The notes: generated by a model from the letters alone, not told the origin. A stretch of 64,000 nt of DNA from Tenrec ecaudatus (GCF_050624435.1 NC_134535.1:124359731-124423730), one strand, 5' to 3'. Numbered from the stretch's first letter, positions 23,712 to 35,046 are shown. A program made the numbers and translations.

Positions 23712-23815
23712 GTATCATTTAAAAAAATCATTTTATTGGGGGCACGTACAACTCTTATTACAATCCATACATACATCCATTGTGTCAAGCACATTTGTAC
23801 ATTTGTTGCCCTAAT
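23712..23815 (-). repeat. L1-tail family A end, antisense
   Basis: AAATCATTTTATTGGGGGCA, CACATTTGTACATTTGTTGC. It stops abruptly at CCCTAATC. Confidence 0.85.
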
Positions 23816-23837
23816 CTGACAATTTCATACGGATTAA

Positions 23838-24042
23838 AAAAAACAACTCCCTCCCATCGAGTTGATGCCAAATCATAGTGACCCTACAGGGCTGGGTAGA
23901 ACTGCCGCCTGTGAGTTCCCAAAATTGTAATTCTTTCCAGGAGTAGAAAGCCCTGTCTTTCTCTTGCAGAGTGGCTGGTGTTTTTGACCTGCTGATCTTG
24001 CAGTTAGGCAGCCCAACCACTGGGTCACCAGGGCTCCTTTCA
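23838..24042 (-). repeat. AfroSINE, antisense
   Basis: CCTCCCATCGAGTTGATGCC to CAACCACTGGGTCACCAGGG, full length. The 24,042-24,450 stretch beyond holds nothing recognised. Confidence 0.85.
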
Positions 24043-24450
24043 TAAGGAAAGCTTGGTTAAAATCACAGAGACAGTGAGACAGGCCAGCAAAGAAAAGGAG
24101 AGGGGCTTGGGGTGAGGTGTGAAAGTAAACGGAGAAACAAAAGACAAGGTGAAAGTGTGAGAAATTAGTTCCTTCGGTTGGCTCTCTGGAGGTTCTGAAA
24201 ATCCCATGGCTAACTGCATTACAAAAGGGGCCAGGTGAGCACAGCTCACCTTTGTTGTGAATTATGAGGCAAAGATGAGGATAAATCGGTTACTGAAGTC
24301 CCCCCAAAGAAATTAATGAGATGATTCCATAAGTAGGAGAGAAGAGTCTTAGAAAATATCAACAGGAGAGTCAGTGATAAAGAGAATAGCCCCCTGATAA
24401 GATCATATACTTGAAATTTCCTAAAAATATCAACTAGATAGTCACTAAAA

Positions 24451-24919
24451 ATATCTGCCACAAATCTGGCTACACCAGAGGATGGACACTGGTACAGATA
24501 GGAACCAGAAACACAGGGGATACAGGGCCGATGATCCCTTCAGGACCAGTGGTGTGAGTGGCGATATTGGGAACGTAGAGGGAGGGTGAGTTGGAAAGGG
24601 GGAACTGATTACAAGGATCCACATGTGACCTCCTCCCTGGGGGATGGACAAAAGAAAAGTGGGTGAAGGGAGATATCAGACAGGCAAGATATGTCAAAAT
24701 AATAATTTATAAATTATCAAGGGTCATGAAGGAGTGGGGAGCAGGGAGGGAGGGGAAAAATGAGGATATCTTGCCAGGGGTTTAAGTGAAGAGCAAATGT
24801 TTTGAGAATGATGAGGGCAATGAATGTACAATGTGCTTTACACAATTGATTTATGGATGGATTGTGATAAGAGTTGTATGAGCCCCTAATAAAATGATTA
24901 AAATATATATCTGCCACAA
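24451..24919 (+). repeat. L1-tail family A copy with a 13-bp TSD
   Basis: ATATCTGCCACAA flanks it at 24,451-24,463 and 24,907-24,919. Inside: ACCAGAGGATGGACACTGGT, GGAGGGAGGGGAAAAATGAG and AATAAAATGATTAAAATA. Confidence 0.85.
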
Positions 24920-26180
24920 GGGAGATTTAATCTACTAACTGGAAAGTATTTAGTGATTTTGGGAGCATATGTTTAAAGACACACAATCTCTGCAGTATAT
25001 AAATAGTATAGCTGCCTCCGTGCCCCCCCAATTAAGTTTCCTGGGTGTCATCTTTGGGCACTTTTTGCTACTGTGCACATGGAAAATAAGAATCATGAAA
25101 AGTTGCTGATAATACATGTTGCCCTATGTATGCGCATATGCTAATTTCTAATAAGGACATTAGCAAACCCATCCAAAAATATGAACAATGCTCACAGACT
25201 TTCTTCCATGTAATATCACACCCACGGTTTGTTTGCAGAGCACTGAACTAAGAACGCTACCAAAGAAACATCATGGCATACCAGGAAATGTCTGGAAGCC
25301 AGTCAAGAGACCTGAGTCCTGAGCACAGCTCTGTCACTCACTAGCCATGTGTCCTTCAGTAGACTGTTTTCTCTAAACCTCAGTCCCCCCAGCTGTAAAA
25401 GGTACAGAATAATATTGTACTTACACAACATTAACCTGTGAACATAGAGGATGTACGTCCAAGTGTCCTACCTAGAACTCCTACATGCTTGAGCAAATAA
25501 AAACACCAACAAAGAAAGCCCCCTACCCAGCGTAGAGTCCTTAGAATCGTACTTTTGTCTGTGGGACTTGGTATTTTCCTTGGAACCACTCATTATTATT
25601 TGAGTAAGTATTTGAAAGAGCCCATGGTTGAATTGCTTTAGGCGAAGCAAGCCACAGAAGAGTACCAGTTTTAAGAGACTTGGGGCGTTCTCAGCAGGAG
25701 TGAACTATTATGCTTTTGTTCAGCTTGATGGACCTCTTTTCAAGAGCAGAACTGTGGCAACCGCAGTTTGAAGCTTTTAAAAATCCCAGTTTGTGAGGAT
25801 ATCATTACCAACTGCATTACAAAAGGGGCTCCGCTTTCCCACATTTCTGTTTCTTCTGCTCTCTGTTGGTGGCAACCATTCACTCTCAGATCAACCACTC
25901 AAAGTCAGGTCTTCTTCCCTCGCTCTTCTGAAAGGCTCAAACCATCCCCAGGCCCCTAAGATCAAGAAGAGGACACAAACTCAGGCTCAGGCAACTGCAC
26001 AACTGCCTGCACTTCAGACCAGTTGGTGTCTCTTCTGTCCCCTGGGGCTAGTCACTAGAGAGACTACATCCTTCTTCATCAGCTACCCATGAAGTGTTTC
26101 TCTACAACTGAGCCACCCAGAGCTGGATCTGTGCAAATTGACTACTCCCAGTCCCCGTAGTTCATGAATTCTCTGCAACA
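24920..26180. other. Unique intergenic sequence
   Basis: No repeat or gene recognised. The small frames at 25,768-26,092 have no known domain and no splice context that I can support. Confidence 0.4.
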
Positions 26181-26185
26181 AGGAA

Positions 26186-26400
26186 AACCAAACATAACCT
26201 CACCGCCATGGGGTCGATTCCAACTCAGTGACCCTACAGCCACCACCCAGAGTGGGACCACCCTTGTGAGTGTTCAGAACTGTAACTCTTTATGGGAGTG
26301 GAAAACCTTGTCTTTCTCCCACGGAGTGGCTGGTGGTTTTGAACTGCACACCTTAAGGTTAGCAGCCTGAGGTGTGACCACAATGCCAAGAGGGCTCCCA
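26186..26400 (-). repeat. AfroSINE, antisense
   Basis: ACCTCACCGCCATGGGGTCG, GAACTGTAACTCTTTATGGG, ACGGAGTGGCTGGTGGTTTT and CACAATGCCAAGAGGGCTCC. Confidence 0.85.
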
Positions 26401-26654
26401 TATGGGTTGGGATAGGTGGATGAAAGGACTGACTCTGCAGGGAGCAGCCCAACACCAAACCCACAGTGACAACGGGGTGACAAAGAACACTTTTATTGCT
26501 CAATCTATCTATTTTCAGACACAAGAAGCAAAAGACCAAATCTAGTTCTTTGTCCCACACAGGGACGCACTTCACCTGACTGTTCACATTCAAGGTCATT
26601 ATATAATGGATGGATACAATTGTCCTTTTCCCATTTAATATACTCTTATTTTTA

Positions 26655-27085
26655 ATGCCACAAGGTGTGTTTTATTTTCATTGATCATACAAATAATTTT
26701 CTATAGTATCGCAGGGCAGACCGGAGAATTTGGTAGACTCTGGAGATCCGGAGGCCAGTGGGTTCACAGTGCAGCTTGTCGCTTGTGCTCCTCTTACAGG
26801 TGACTCTTCCCCCACATCAGTCCGGTGGAAGATGGAGGGGGAGGGGAGGGCGAATCCTCCAGGATGAGGAGATTTCAATCCGCTTCTCCTGCTCAATGCT
26901 CTCTTTGGTCGGCAGGGGGCTCTTCTCCTGCGTCTCCGTTTTCTTCAGCTTGGCCTTATCCAAGCTGGCAATTTCGCCCATGTCTGGCTTGTCTGCCATT
27001 TTCTTAATGCAGAATCCCTGTCTTTCGGCTTCCAGACAAGCTGCAGGGCGATCCCACTCTCTGCGCTGCAGCAAGAGACCTTAAC
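26655..27085 (-). pseudogene. TMSB10: TMSB10 processed copy
   Basis: An intronless antisense copy of thymosin beta-10, a small G-actin-sequestering protein. The ATG is at 26,999 (minus) and the frame reads [33 protein letters not shown] and EQEKRIEIS, nearly the whole 44-residue protein including the actin-binding LKKTETQEK motif. The normal stop (IS*) is lost through a small change, so the frame continues about 17 residues to 26,817; it is also open upstream of the ATG to 27,074. The 3' UTR is clear: GAGCACAAGCGACAAGCTGC, then AATGAAAATAAAACACACC near 26,665. The thymosin part differs from human at a few sites, among them F13L, N27S and S41I. Transcription is unproven, and most such copies are silent. 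Confidence 0.92.
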
Positions 27086-27089
27086 AAAC

Positions 27090-27430
27090 TCTTAGAGCTC
27101 CAAAGAGCAGATGGCCTTTTTGAGTCTACAAATCTACCAAAAAAATTGTTTTTCTTAAGCACTACGCACATCTTTTTAACTGCCTATTGGGTACTTCCTC
27201 CTGGCTGCCTTGGGGGTTGTTCATATCCATTTGTCCAAAAGCATGCATAACCTCTTGCCATTTTAAAAGGTGTTTCTCTAATGGAAAGATCACATTTATC
27301 CAGTGTAGAAATGCACAGCTGATTATTACCATTATTGTCAACTAGTTGTCACCTGTACAAAGTTGAATTGGCAAAAGTTGTGTGATAGAAACATTTACAA
27401 CAATGATGGGGAGGGGAAAGAATAGCTGCT
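27090..27430. other. Unique AT-rich stretch
   Basis: Nothing recognised. Confidence 0.3.
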
Positions 27431-27434
27431 GAGG

Positions 27435-27680
27435 TTGCTGATGAACAATAACAATAACATTTATGGGATTTGGTTTTCTTGGTTTGAAGGTTTAGAGACA
27501 TGGTTTTGGGGAACATCCCAGTTAATTGTCCTAATACTGATAGCATGTTTAATGTTTCTGCTTTATTTCCTAGTTCATTGCTTAGTGTCTCATGACTTAA
27601 AAGCTTACAAAAGGCCATCCAAGGCACCACAGTTAGGCTCTATTAACCTGGTGGTACAGAGAAAGGAGACTCAAGAATAG
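27435..27680 (+). other. Env-like hydrophobic ORF fossil, tentative
   Basis: An ATG frame with aromatic WFSWFEGLETWFWG followed by about 20 hydrophobic residues (LIVLILIACLMFLLYFLV) and a short basic tail. This resembles the membrane anchor and cytoplasmic tail of a gammaretrovirus-type envelope. A purine tract (AAAAGGGGGGAA, 27,816-27,827) lies downstream. Alternatively it is chance coding in an L1 3' region. Treated as a fossil; low confidence. Confidence 0.3.
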
Positions 27681-27689
27681 TAAGAGAAT

Positions 27690-28150
27690 ATGGAATGGAT
27701 GGCTCACTGACTCCGTGAACAACTGTCTCCTTTGCCACGAGACCAGAAGAACTGGATGGTACCCCGCTACTGTTACTGAACATTTTGATAAAAGATTCTC
27801 GAGACAAGCGAAATCAAAAGGGGGGAAATGTAGAACAGAGCTGAAATATCTTATAGAATCCAGACTGTCTGGAACTATTGCTCTGAAATAATCTTTAAAT
27901 CTTAAACCAAAAATACCCCTGAAGTCTCCTTAAAAATAACAATGGCATTAAAACAAACAAACAAACAAAAAGCTAACTAAAAAGAGTTTATCTTAGCTAG
28001 TAAAAAAGTCTACATTCAGCATTATTTTTTTTAAAATTATTTTTAAATGTTTTATTAGGGGCTCATACAACTCTTATCAGCATTATTTTTTAAAGGAACT
28101 ATCTATATGGGATTCAATTGATGACAGCAGTCTAAAGATTAGATTGTGAG
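27690..28150 (+). repeat. L1 3' UTR-like repeat (LTR not excluded)
   Basis: GAGACCAGAAGAACTGGATG recurs at 60.4 kb and, diverged, at 34.4 kb. It is followed by a polypurine run and a CCCTGAAGTCTCCTTAAAAA zone. It contains a 47-bp L1-tail insertion with its own TSD (28,017-28,091). Confidence 0.45.
28017..28091 (-). repeat. 47-bp L1-tail A insertion with a 14-bp TSD
   Basis: CAGCATTATTTTTT at 28,017-28,030 and 28,078-28,091 encloses only TTTTATTAGGGGCTCATACA plus a little tail and CTCTTAT, the last bases of family A in antisense. Confidence 0.88.
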
Positions 28151-28545
28151 CCAGTCAGGTGCAGTACAGCACTATAGAAACACACAGCTTTCCTCTATTT
28201 CTTCAATGCTTCCTCCTGCGCCCCACCACGGTGACCCCAATTCTACCTTACAAATCTGGCTAGACCAGAGGATGCAGACTGGGACAGATAAGAGCCGGAA
28301 ACACAGGGAATCTAGGACAGATACATCCCTCAGGACTGATATTGAGAGTAGTGATACCAGGAGGGTAAAGGGGAGATAGGGCACCGGTCACAATGATCTA
28401 CATATAAACACTTCCAGCGGGGTGGACAACAGAAAAATAGATGAAGAGTGACATCGATCAGTGTAAGACATGAAAAAATAATAGTGACTTATAAATTATC
28501 AAGGGTTTATGATGGAGGGGAAAAAGTGAGAAGCTGATACCAAGA
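28146..28545 (+). repeat. L1-tail family A, 3' truncated
   Basis: AGCCAGTCAGGTGCAGTACA, CTAGACCAGAGGATGCAGAC, GACAACAGAAAAATAGATGA and TATAAATTATCAAGGGTTTA; the usual final 100 bp are absent. Confidence 0.75.
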
Positions 28546-30032
28546 AAGAGCTTTTGATAGAAAAAACTCTTTATTTGTACACATATCAATGTTTCTGGAT
28601 TTGTTTCTCTAGTCAACCCAGTCTAACACACTTGGCTAGGGACAGGCTCACCTTCAATCCTCAAAGTAACAACTTGGTGTTTCAATACTATAAAGAGGTC
28701 TTGTGCAGATTTACCTGATTGTACAGCAACTGATCTTCTCATTGCTGGACTGCTTCTTCCAGGAGCATTGATTGTGGAGCCAAGCAAGATAAAATCCTTG
28801 GCAACATCAACCTTTTTCCCCATAATACCATATTATGATATTATCTACTGGTCCAGTTCTGAGAATTTGGGCCTTCTTTAGATTGATTGGGTTGAAAACC
28901 ATACTGAAGGCTTCATCAGTAAGTACTTCAAGTCCTCCTCACTTTCAGCAAGTACATTTGTGTCATCTGCTTTATCGAGGGTTGTTAACAAGCCTTTCCC
29001 CAATCCTGATGGCATATTCCTCTCCTTATAAGCCAGCTTTCTCTGATTCCTTGCTCAGTATACAGATTGAATAAGTATGGTGAGAGGGCACAACCCTATC
29101 ACGCATTTTTCCTGATTGCAAATCCTGCAGTATACCTGTGTTCTGTCTGCCTCTTGATCCATGTATAGTTCCTCAAGAACACAAGTTCTATTAGGTACAG
29201 AGATTCCGTGTATGCTTTCCATCTTCTTTGGAGGCTTCCTGCATCATTCAATACTTTGCCCACAGAATCTTTCAATATTGCAACTTGAGGCTTGAATTTT
29301 TTCGTGAGTTCTTTCAGTTTCACATATGCTGAGCGTGTTCTTCCTTTTTGGTTTTCTAACTCCTGGTCTTTGCATATTTCATTTAATATTTTACTTTCCT
29401 TTCTTGAGCTGCCCTTTGAAATTTTCTTTTCAGCTCTTTGACTTCATCATTTTTTCCATCTGCCTTAGCTAATCTAAGAGCAAGTTTCAGCATCTCTTCT
29501 GACCCCCACTTTATTTTTTTCTTTCTTTCCTGTCTTTTTCGATGACCTTTTGTGTCTTCATGAATGATGTTCTTGATACCCTGCCACTGCTCACCAGGTC
29601 TTCTGTCATTAGCGTTCAATGCATCAAATCTGTTCTTGAGATGGTCTCGATATCCAGGTGGGATAGAGTCAAGGTCATACTTTGACTGTTGTGGACTTGT
29701 TTTCATTTTCTTTAGCTTTATCCTGAACTTAGATAGGAGCACTTGATGGTCTGTTCCATAATCAGCCCTGGCCTGGCCTATCTTGCAGATGGAGTCAATT
29801 TCACTCTGTGTATTCCATCTGGAAAAGTACATGTATATAGTCACTTTTTGTTTTGTTGAAAAAGGTATTTGCAGGAGCTGATACCAAGGGCTCAAGCAGA
29901 AAGAAAATGTTTAGAAAATGATGATGACAACAAATGTGCTGGACACGGTGGATGTATGTATGTATCTTGAAAAGAGCTGTCTGAGGCCCCAATAAAATGA
30001 TTATAAATAAATTAGTTTAAAAAAGTGATTCT

Positions 30033-31104
30033 TGCCATCTGCCTCTATTTTCTGCATGTGATTCATCATTTATTTCTCTATTCTCATCATGGACATGCAA
30101 CTCAGCTGTCTCATTGCCTAACCTGAGGGCATCTGTGACTGAATAAGCAGCAGTTCTTCACGTCTAAGCACATGCTGTTGTAGGCATGCTCATTGTACAA
30201 AGGCTAGGCCAACGCTGACAGCGGCTCAAACGAGCTGCTCTGTGCTGTAAACATTGTCTTCTTCTTCTTCCCATATTAGAGGTAGACCCTCCATAATGAG
30301 TTTGTTCATGTATCTCATCTCGAAACATTAATGTTTGTTTTGTGAACTATGGTTTCTACCACATTACAGACGGGGTATTGTAAAGGAGAGTCATTGGGGG
30401 TGCGTCGCAGAAATAGCTGACCTTAAGGGTAGTTCCACATGAGAGTCTTGATGCCAGCACCCTCGGATGAACCCTGCGCTTTGTTCCATCCAGTGATGGC
30501 AGAGTCACGGAGCGGCTGCCTGGAGGAAAGCAGGTTCACATGTTTTCATTAGACCTAAATTGGATTACGATACATTGAACAAAATGGGACTCTTTTTTAA
30601 GATTTTTAATTGTGTGGATGTGAGTTGAAATTGTAAAACTTTTATGACTCTAATATTAAGCTCTTAAATGAAATGAAAAGGCAAATGGACATGATTGTGT
30701 ATAATAGTCATTCCTTCCTGCAATTATTGTTGGATTGTTTCACTATATATTTTTAAAACTAAAGAGAAATCATGGAAAATACTTGTACTTTAATATCTCT
30801 TCACAATACAATGGAGAAAAGACCTGGCAGATCTGGAAAAGTTAAGAAAGAAGTAAGTAAATGCCAATTCATCAAGTATACCCCACTTCTCTGAGATATT
30901 GGGAGAAGTGATTTTTCTGGCAAGCTCTCTAGGAGTGCCTGCTGCCTTTCAACTCTTTTAAGAGAGCATTTCAACACATAAAAAGAGAATATTTATATTG
31001 TTTTTTAATTTTTTATTTTTTGAGAATATTTATATTGTTAACAGTAACTTTGCTACCAACTTGAAACTAACTTTAAAGTAATAATAAAAATTCATTGAAA
31101 TTTA
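30033..31104 (+). pseudogene. Retroposed copy of an unidentified transcript
   Basis: About 1,070 bp lie between AAAAAAGTGATTCT (30,019-30,032) and AAAAAAGTGATTCT (31,105-31,118). The segment ends with AATAATAAAAATTCATTGAA and a short A-tail, so it is an L1-mobilised polyadenylated RNA in the + sense. It is AT-rich in its right half and reads like a 3' UTR; no protein is recognisable. It contains a 19-bp T-rich insertion with an 18-bp TSD at 30,985-31,039. The parent gene is unknown to me. Confidence 0.65.
30985..31039. repeat. 19-bp T-rich insertion with an 18-bp TSD
   Basis: GAGAATATTTATATTGTT occurs at 30,985-31,002 and 31,022-31,039 around a T-rich core. Confidence 0.7.
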
Positions 31105-31583
31105 AAAAAAGTGATTCTAGAAAAGAAAAAGGTATTTGCTATGAGCAAGTCCTCAGTCTTGCAAAATTTACCCTGTGATCGTCAACTACCATTTCTTCCC
31201 TTTTCTTTCCAACTTTTGCATTCCAATTGCCAATAATCATCGATGGATCTTGATTGGTATGCTGGATCATTTTCAGACTGTATATGTTGGTAAAATGCAT
31301 CAGTTTTTCATCACTACCTTTTGTGATCAGCGCATAAATGTGAATAACAGTTGTTTTGATTGGACTTCCTTGAAGGCAGATAGATATAATCTTATCACGG
31401 AGAGCATTGTTCTACAAGATAGATTTGAATGTCCATTTGACAATGAATACAATGCTATTTATTCCTCATGATTATGTCATTCTTGGCAGAGTAAATCAAG
31501 TTATTTTCTGGTTCAAAATGGCCAATGCGATTCCATCTCAACTCACTAATGCCTAGGAGGTCAATTTTCATGTGTTCCATTTC

Positions 31584-31898
31584 TTTTTTTTTTTCCTTTC
31601 TTTTTTGAGTGGGGAAACCCTTTTTATTCTTTGCCCTCCTGTTCTTCTTTCCAGCTAACCCTTTCTCTGTTCCTCCCTAGTTTAATCACCGCCACAGAGA
31701 GGAATTCCCGATCCCCTCCCCGCACGTTGTCCCTCCGGCAGGGAAATCCTTCCCCCTGCAAGAGAAGGAGGAGGCATCCGCAGCAATGGCAGCTTTCACC
31801 CCATACACGGTGGCAGGGAGGGGGTGCTGACGGTGGCTGTATTTTTCCTGCAGTTTCCCCCGCCACCCTCTGCTGCTTCTTGCTTCTCTAGCGAGATG
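31584..31898 (-). pseudogene. Short GC-rich retrocopy of an unidentified transcript
   Basis: On the minus strand a GC-rich, CpG-bearing ~300-bp text ends with CAAAGAATAAAAAGGG and a long A-rich tail (31,584-31,605). It interrupts the antisense RTE, and CCATTTC appears at both edges as a possible short TSD. A minus frame reads RSSRGWRGKLQEKYSHRQHP and SFSCRGKDFPAG, which I do not recognise. It could be a 5'-truncated copy of a longer mRNA. Confidence 0.6.
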
Positions 31899-32409
31899 GT
31901 ACCATTTCATTTTTGATGACTTCCAATTTCCCTGGATTCATGCTTCACACATTCCAAGTTCCTATCATTAGCAGATTTTGCAACTGTTTCTTCTTGAGTC
32001 AGGCCCCATCAGCAAATGGAGATTCTGAAGGCTGTGCTCCCACAGGCTATACTCCATCCAGATCACCATGGTCGTCTCTACATTGGGGAAACAGCTCCTC
32101 CTCTATCACATTTCAAGTGCCCTCTGATGTGAGGGTCACTATCTCCAACAATCTTCCACTTCCATTCATTATGCCTTCAATCTTTGACGATCTTTTAAAG
32201 TTATGCGTAAGGTTTTCAGGAGCTACTTCACCCAAAGTGGACAGCTGATTCCTTCTTTGTTGTGTGTTCTTAGTCTGGAAGCGCTGCTGAAGCCACTTTG
32301 GGGGACCCTGCTGGTGTCTGAAATACCAGTGACAGAGCTTCCACAGCAACACACGAGCCATCATAGTGTGACAAAGTGACAGACAGGTGGTGGGCCAGAG
32401 AATTTCACT

Positions 32410-32975
32410 CTGTCATATAGGATCGCTATGACGTAGAAGGGAAGCAGTTGCAGCTAACAAGAACAAACTCTGTGCTTGAAGGAAGGGTGAGGGGAAAGGG
32501 CACTCTTCCCCTCGCCAAGAATTTGAAAGTTGGCTGGCTTGTCCTGAGTATGAAGTTTAAATTTACATGGTCTATTGATTCAGGACTACTCAAGCCAAGA
32601 AAATTAACATAGAAAATAGTGAAAATCAAGCTAAATCGTTTTTAGAACCATAAAAATGACCACTAAAATAATCAGAAGTAAATGTTATAATTATGCTATT
32701 ATTATTACCAAGAAAAGGAGTGGAGAGGAATAGTAGAGCTAAATACTAAAGCAGTTGTTTTGTGCAAGGTTGCAGTTTACGGTGGGAGTCCTAATTCTAT
32801 TATGTTATGACAAAAATTCAGAGGCCCCTTGAGTTCTTTCTATTAAACCAGCAGTGATGCTATCCTTGGATAGTTCTGGGGCAAACCAAGGGAGGAGCAG
32901 CATTGTCCTCAGGCCTGCACAGAGAATCCAGGAAATTGCCTGGGTATGCCATTAATGATTTGCCAATTGTGCCCA
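32410..32975. other. Unassigned sequence
   Basis: No gene or repeat recognised. Confidence 0.3.
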
Positions 32976-32979
32976 AGCC

Positions 32980-33310
32980 AAACTCACTGACAAGTTGCTT
33001 CCAACTCATAGGGACCCTGATTGGTTTCTGATTGGAATGTTAGAGCTACACGTGTGTACAGATTTCAAATGCTTACAGCTACAGTACTGGAGCTTTGACT
33101 CTCTGGCTATCTGCTGCTGATTATCGGGATTTCACTCATGACCATGCAGGCATGAGTCACAGGCACCAGGACCCCACCATTTGGATAGAAAGATGCGACT
33201 TATTATGGTTTTAAAGTGTTACAGGCTCAGAAACCCACAGGGACAATTCTACCCTGCCTAGTGGGTCACTATGAGTCAGCATTGAGTCAATGACCCTCAT
33301 GGTAGGGAAC
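32980..33310. repeat. Two decayed AfroSINE pieces
   Basis: An antisense-type start AAACTCACTGACAAGTTGCT lies at 32,985. A sense-type end CAGAAACCCACAGGGACAAT ... CACTATGAGTCAGCATTGAG lies at 33,228-33,290. From 33,310 to 34,390 I see AT-rich unique sequence and no gene. Confidence 0.5.
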
Positions 33311-34399
33311 TATTATTTTATTATTTTTTTTATTATAGGTGACAAGGAAAATTCCAAAATCCATTTTCAGAGTACCTAGGGGGTTTGCTCCATAGCATTC
33401 CTTCTGATCATTAACCAAGGCTGTGTACATAATCTTGTCCTTAGGCAGATTACAATGGAAAGTGGTTTATCTTCAACCTTCTCCAGCCAGCCTGGGGAGA
33501 GGCAGTGCAGGGCTTTGCCTGCTTGTGTCCTCGATGGACAGTTTTGGGGATTTCCTTGTCATAAGTCAGGCCGTATCCACTGTGTCCTGAGAGTCTTGGC
33601 TGGAAAGTCCTGGACCAATCTTATAAACTCTTCTATCCAATATACTGTATGTGTCTCACTCAGGGTCCTGTTCCTTCTTCTGCAGTCTTACCTGTAACTC
33701 TGATGTATTGATCTGCCACCAATCATGAATTTGTGACTCTTTCCTTTGTTCCTTATTTAACTAGCAAGAGAGAGGGAGAAACAAAAAGACAGAAAAAATA
33801 AGAAACCCTATTTTTTTCATGGCATAAATATCTGGGATGGTAATTTAAATAACTGTTAAAGCAAATGTTTAACATTTTTTTCTGTTAAAAGACAGAATAT
33901 TGCAGTTGGACCAGAACTGAAATATATATTGTTTTCAAGATGCCCTGAACAAGGAAACACAAAATATATGGCACTTGGAAACATAGTTTATGTTGTATTT
34001 TATAATTTGCAAAGTAAAACTTAAAGTAAAAAAAATTACATGGATCCAAACTTTATTTTGTAAGAGAAATGCAAAAGGACCATATAATTGATGATGGCAA
34101 ACACTCTTACTTGTTCTGCCATGTTACTCCTTTACCCTGTTAGAAAGGATCCAGAGACACTGAACTTTGAACATGATGTTGCCATCCAGTAAACATGACA
34201 GAGTCTGGTTGGAAATAAAAGGACTTAATTGAGAGGCAAAGAGATTTGCAAATTGGGAATCAGAGGCTTCAGAGAATTCTACTTCAAGGGGACCATGGAA
34301 GAAACAGTCCAGTTTTTTATAAATAAGAAAACACAGGGATCATCAGTAAGAATTCAGTCACCGATTGACATTGGATACTGGTTACAGAAATAGGGTGAG

Positions 34400-34740
34400 G
34401 TGGCAGACATCAGTCTCCATTACCCTGAGCCAGAAGAACTTGATGGTGCCAATACCAACTGCTCTGGAAAGGTGCACACGAGAAGGCCCTGGACCCAATG
34501 GGAGAGAAACATGGGGACCAGAACTCAAAATCACCCCAAAAAGACCATTAGTTGTACTGGTGGGATAGAGCTTACCGGTCAGATAGCAGCATTTGCCCAA
34601 GGACACAATTCAGAGGGTTAGCAAATAAGGAGGAATGGAAGCAGAAACCACAGGGAGAAGGGGAGTACGTGATGGCATATTGGATGAATTGCAACCACCT
34701 GTGATGCGCTCAGTAAACCCTTACCTACTTCACACTGAGA
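34400..34740 (+). repeat. L1 3' UTR, diverged
   Basis: GAGCCAGAAGAACTTGATGG and a 'cagatagcagcatttgcccaa' zone match the copy at 60.4-60.7 kb in order. The rest to 35,046 is unassigned. Confidence 0.45.
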
Positions 34741-35046
34741 AGTAAAAGAAAAAGAGGAAGAAAGGATGAGGGTGCGTTAGATCAGTAGGGAATCACAGAT
34801 TTCAATTTTTAAAGTTACAAAGTAATCATTAAATTGGATATATCTGATTTCAAAATACCTGAAATTGAAATCACCTGGAGGTGCTTGCAAAGTACGGATT
34901 CATGCCCCACCACACAGATCCCAAACAGAAACCGGCAAGGAGAAAGCTCAAGAGGCTTCATTTTGATATGCATTGCATGGTTTGAGATACATGTTGAAGT
35001 TTGATAATCACCGATTCCTCCCAAAATCTGATGTGGATTCCTTCTT

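Larger units (their letters stand above)
29858..31139 (+). repeat. L1-tail A insertion in the RTE, itself interrupted
   Basis: GAAAAAGGTATTTGC stands at 29,858-29,872 and 31,125-31,139. After the left copy comes a sense family A end (AGGAGCTGATACCAAGGGCT ... CCCCAATAAAATGATTATAA). Its A-rich tail was later split by a 1.07-kb retrocopy. Confidence 0.8.
28625..32410 (-). repeat. Near full-length RTE LINE, antisense, with nested insertions
   Basis: Antisense RTE text runs from the C-terminal region (28,625) through the RT domain to the 5' end near 32,410 (CTGAAATACCAGTGACAGAG, GTGACAAAGTGACAGACAGG). In 29,383-29,815 the minus strand still reads TDHQVLLSKFRIKLKKMKTS and EEMLKLALRLAKADGKNDEV, the linker between endonuclease and RT. 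Part of RT is missing. Insertions lie at 29,873-31,124 and 31,584-31,898. Frames are broken many times; inactive. Confidence 0.8.

Noticed and set aside
26758-27084. 108-codon + frame
   Set aside because: Antisense of the TMSB10 copy.
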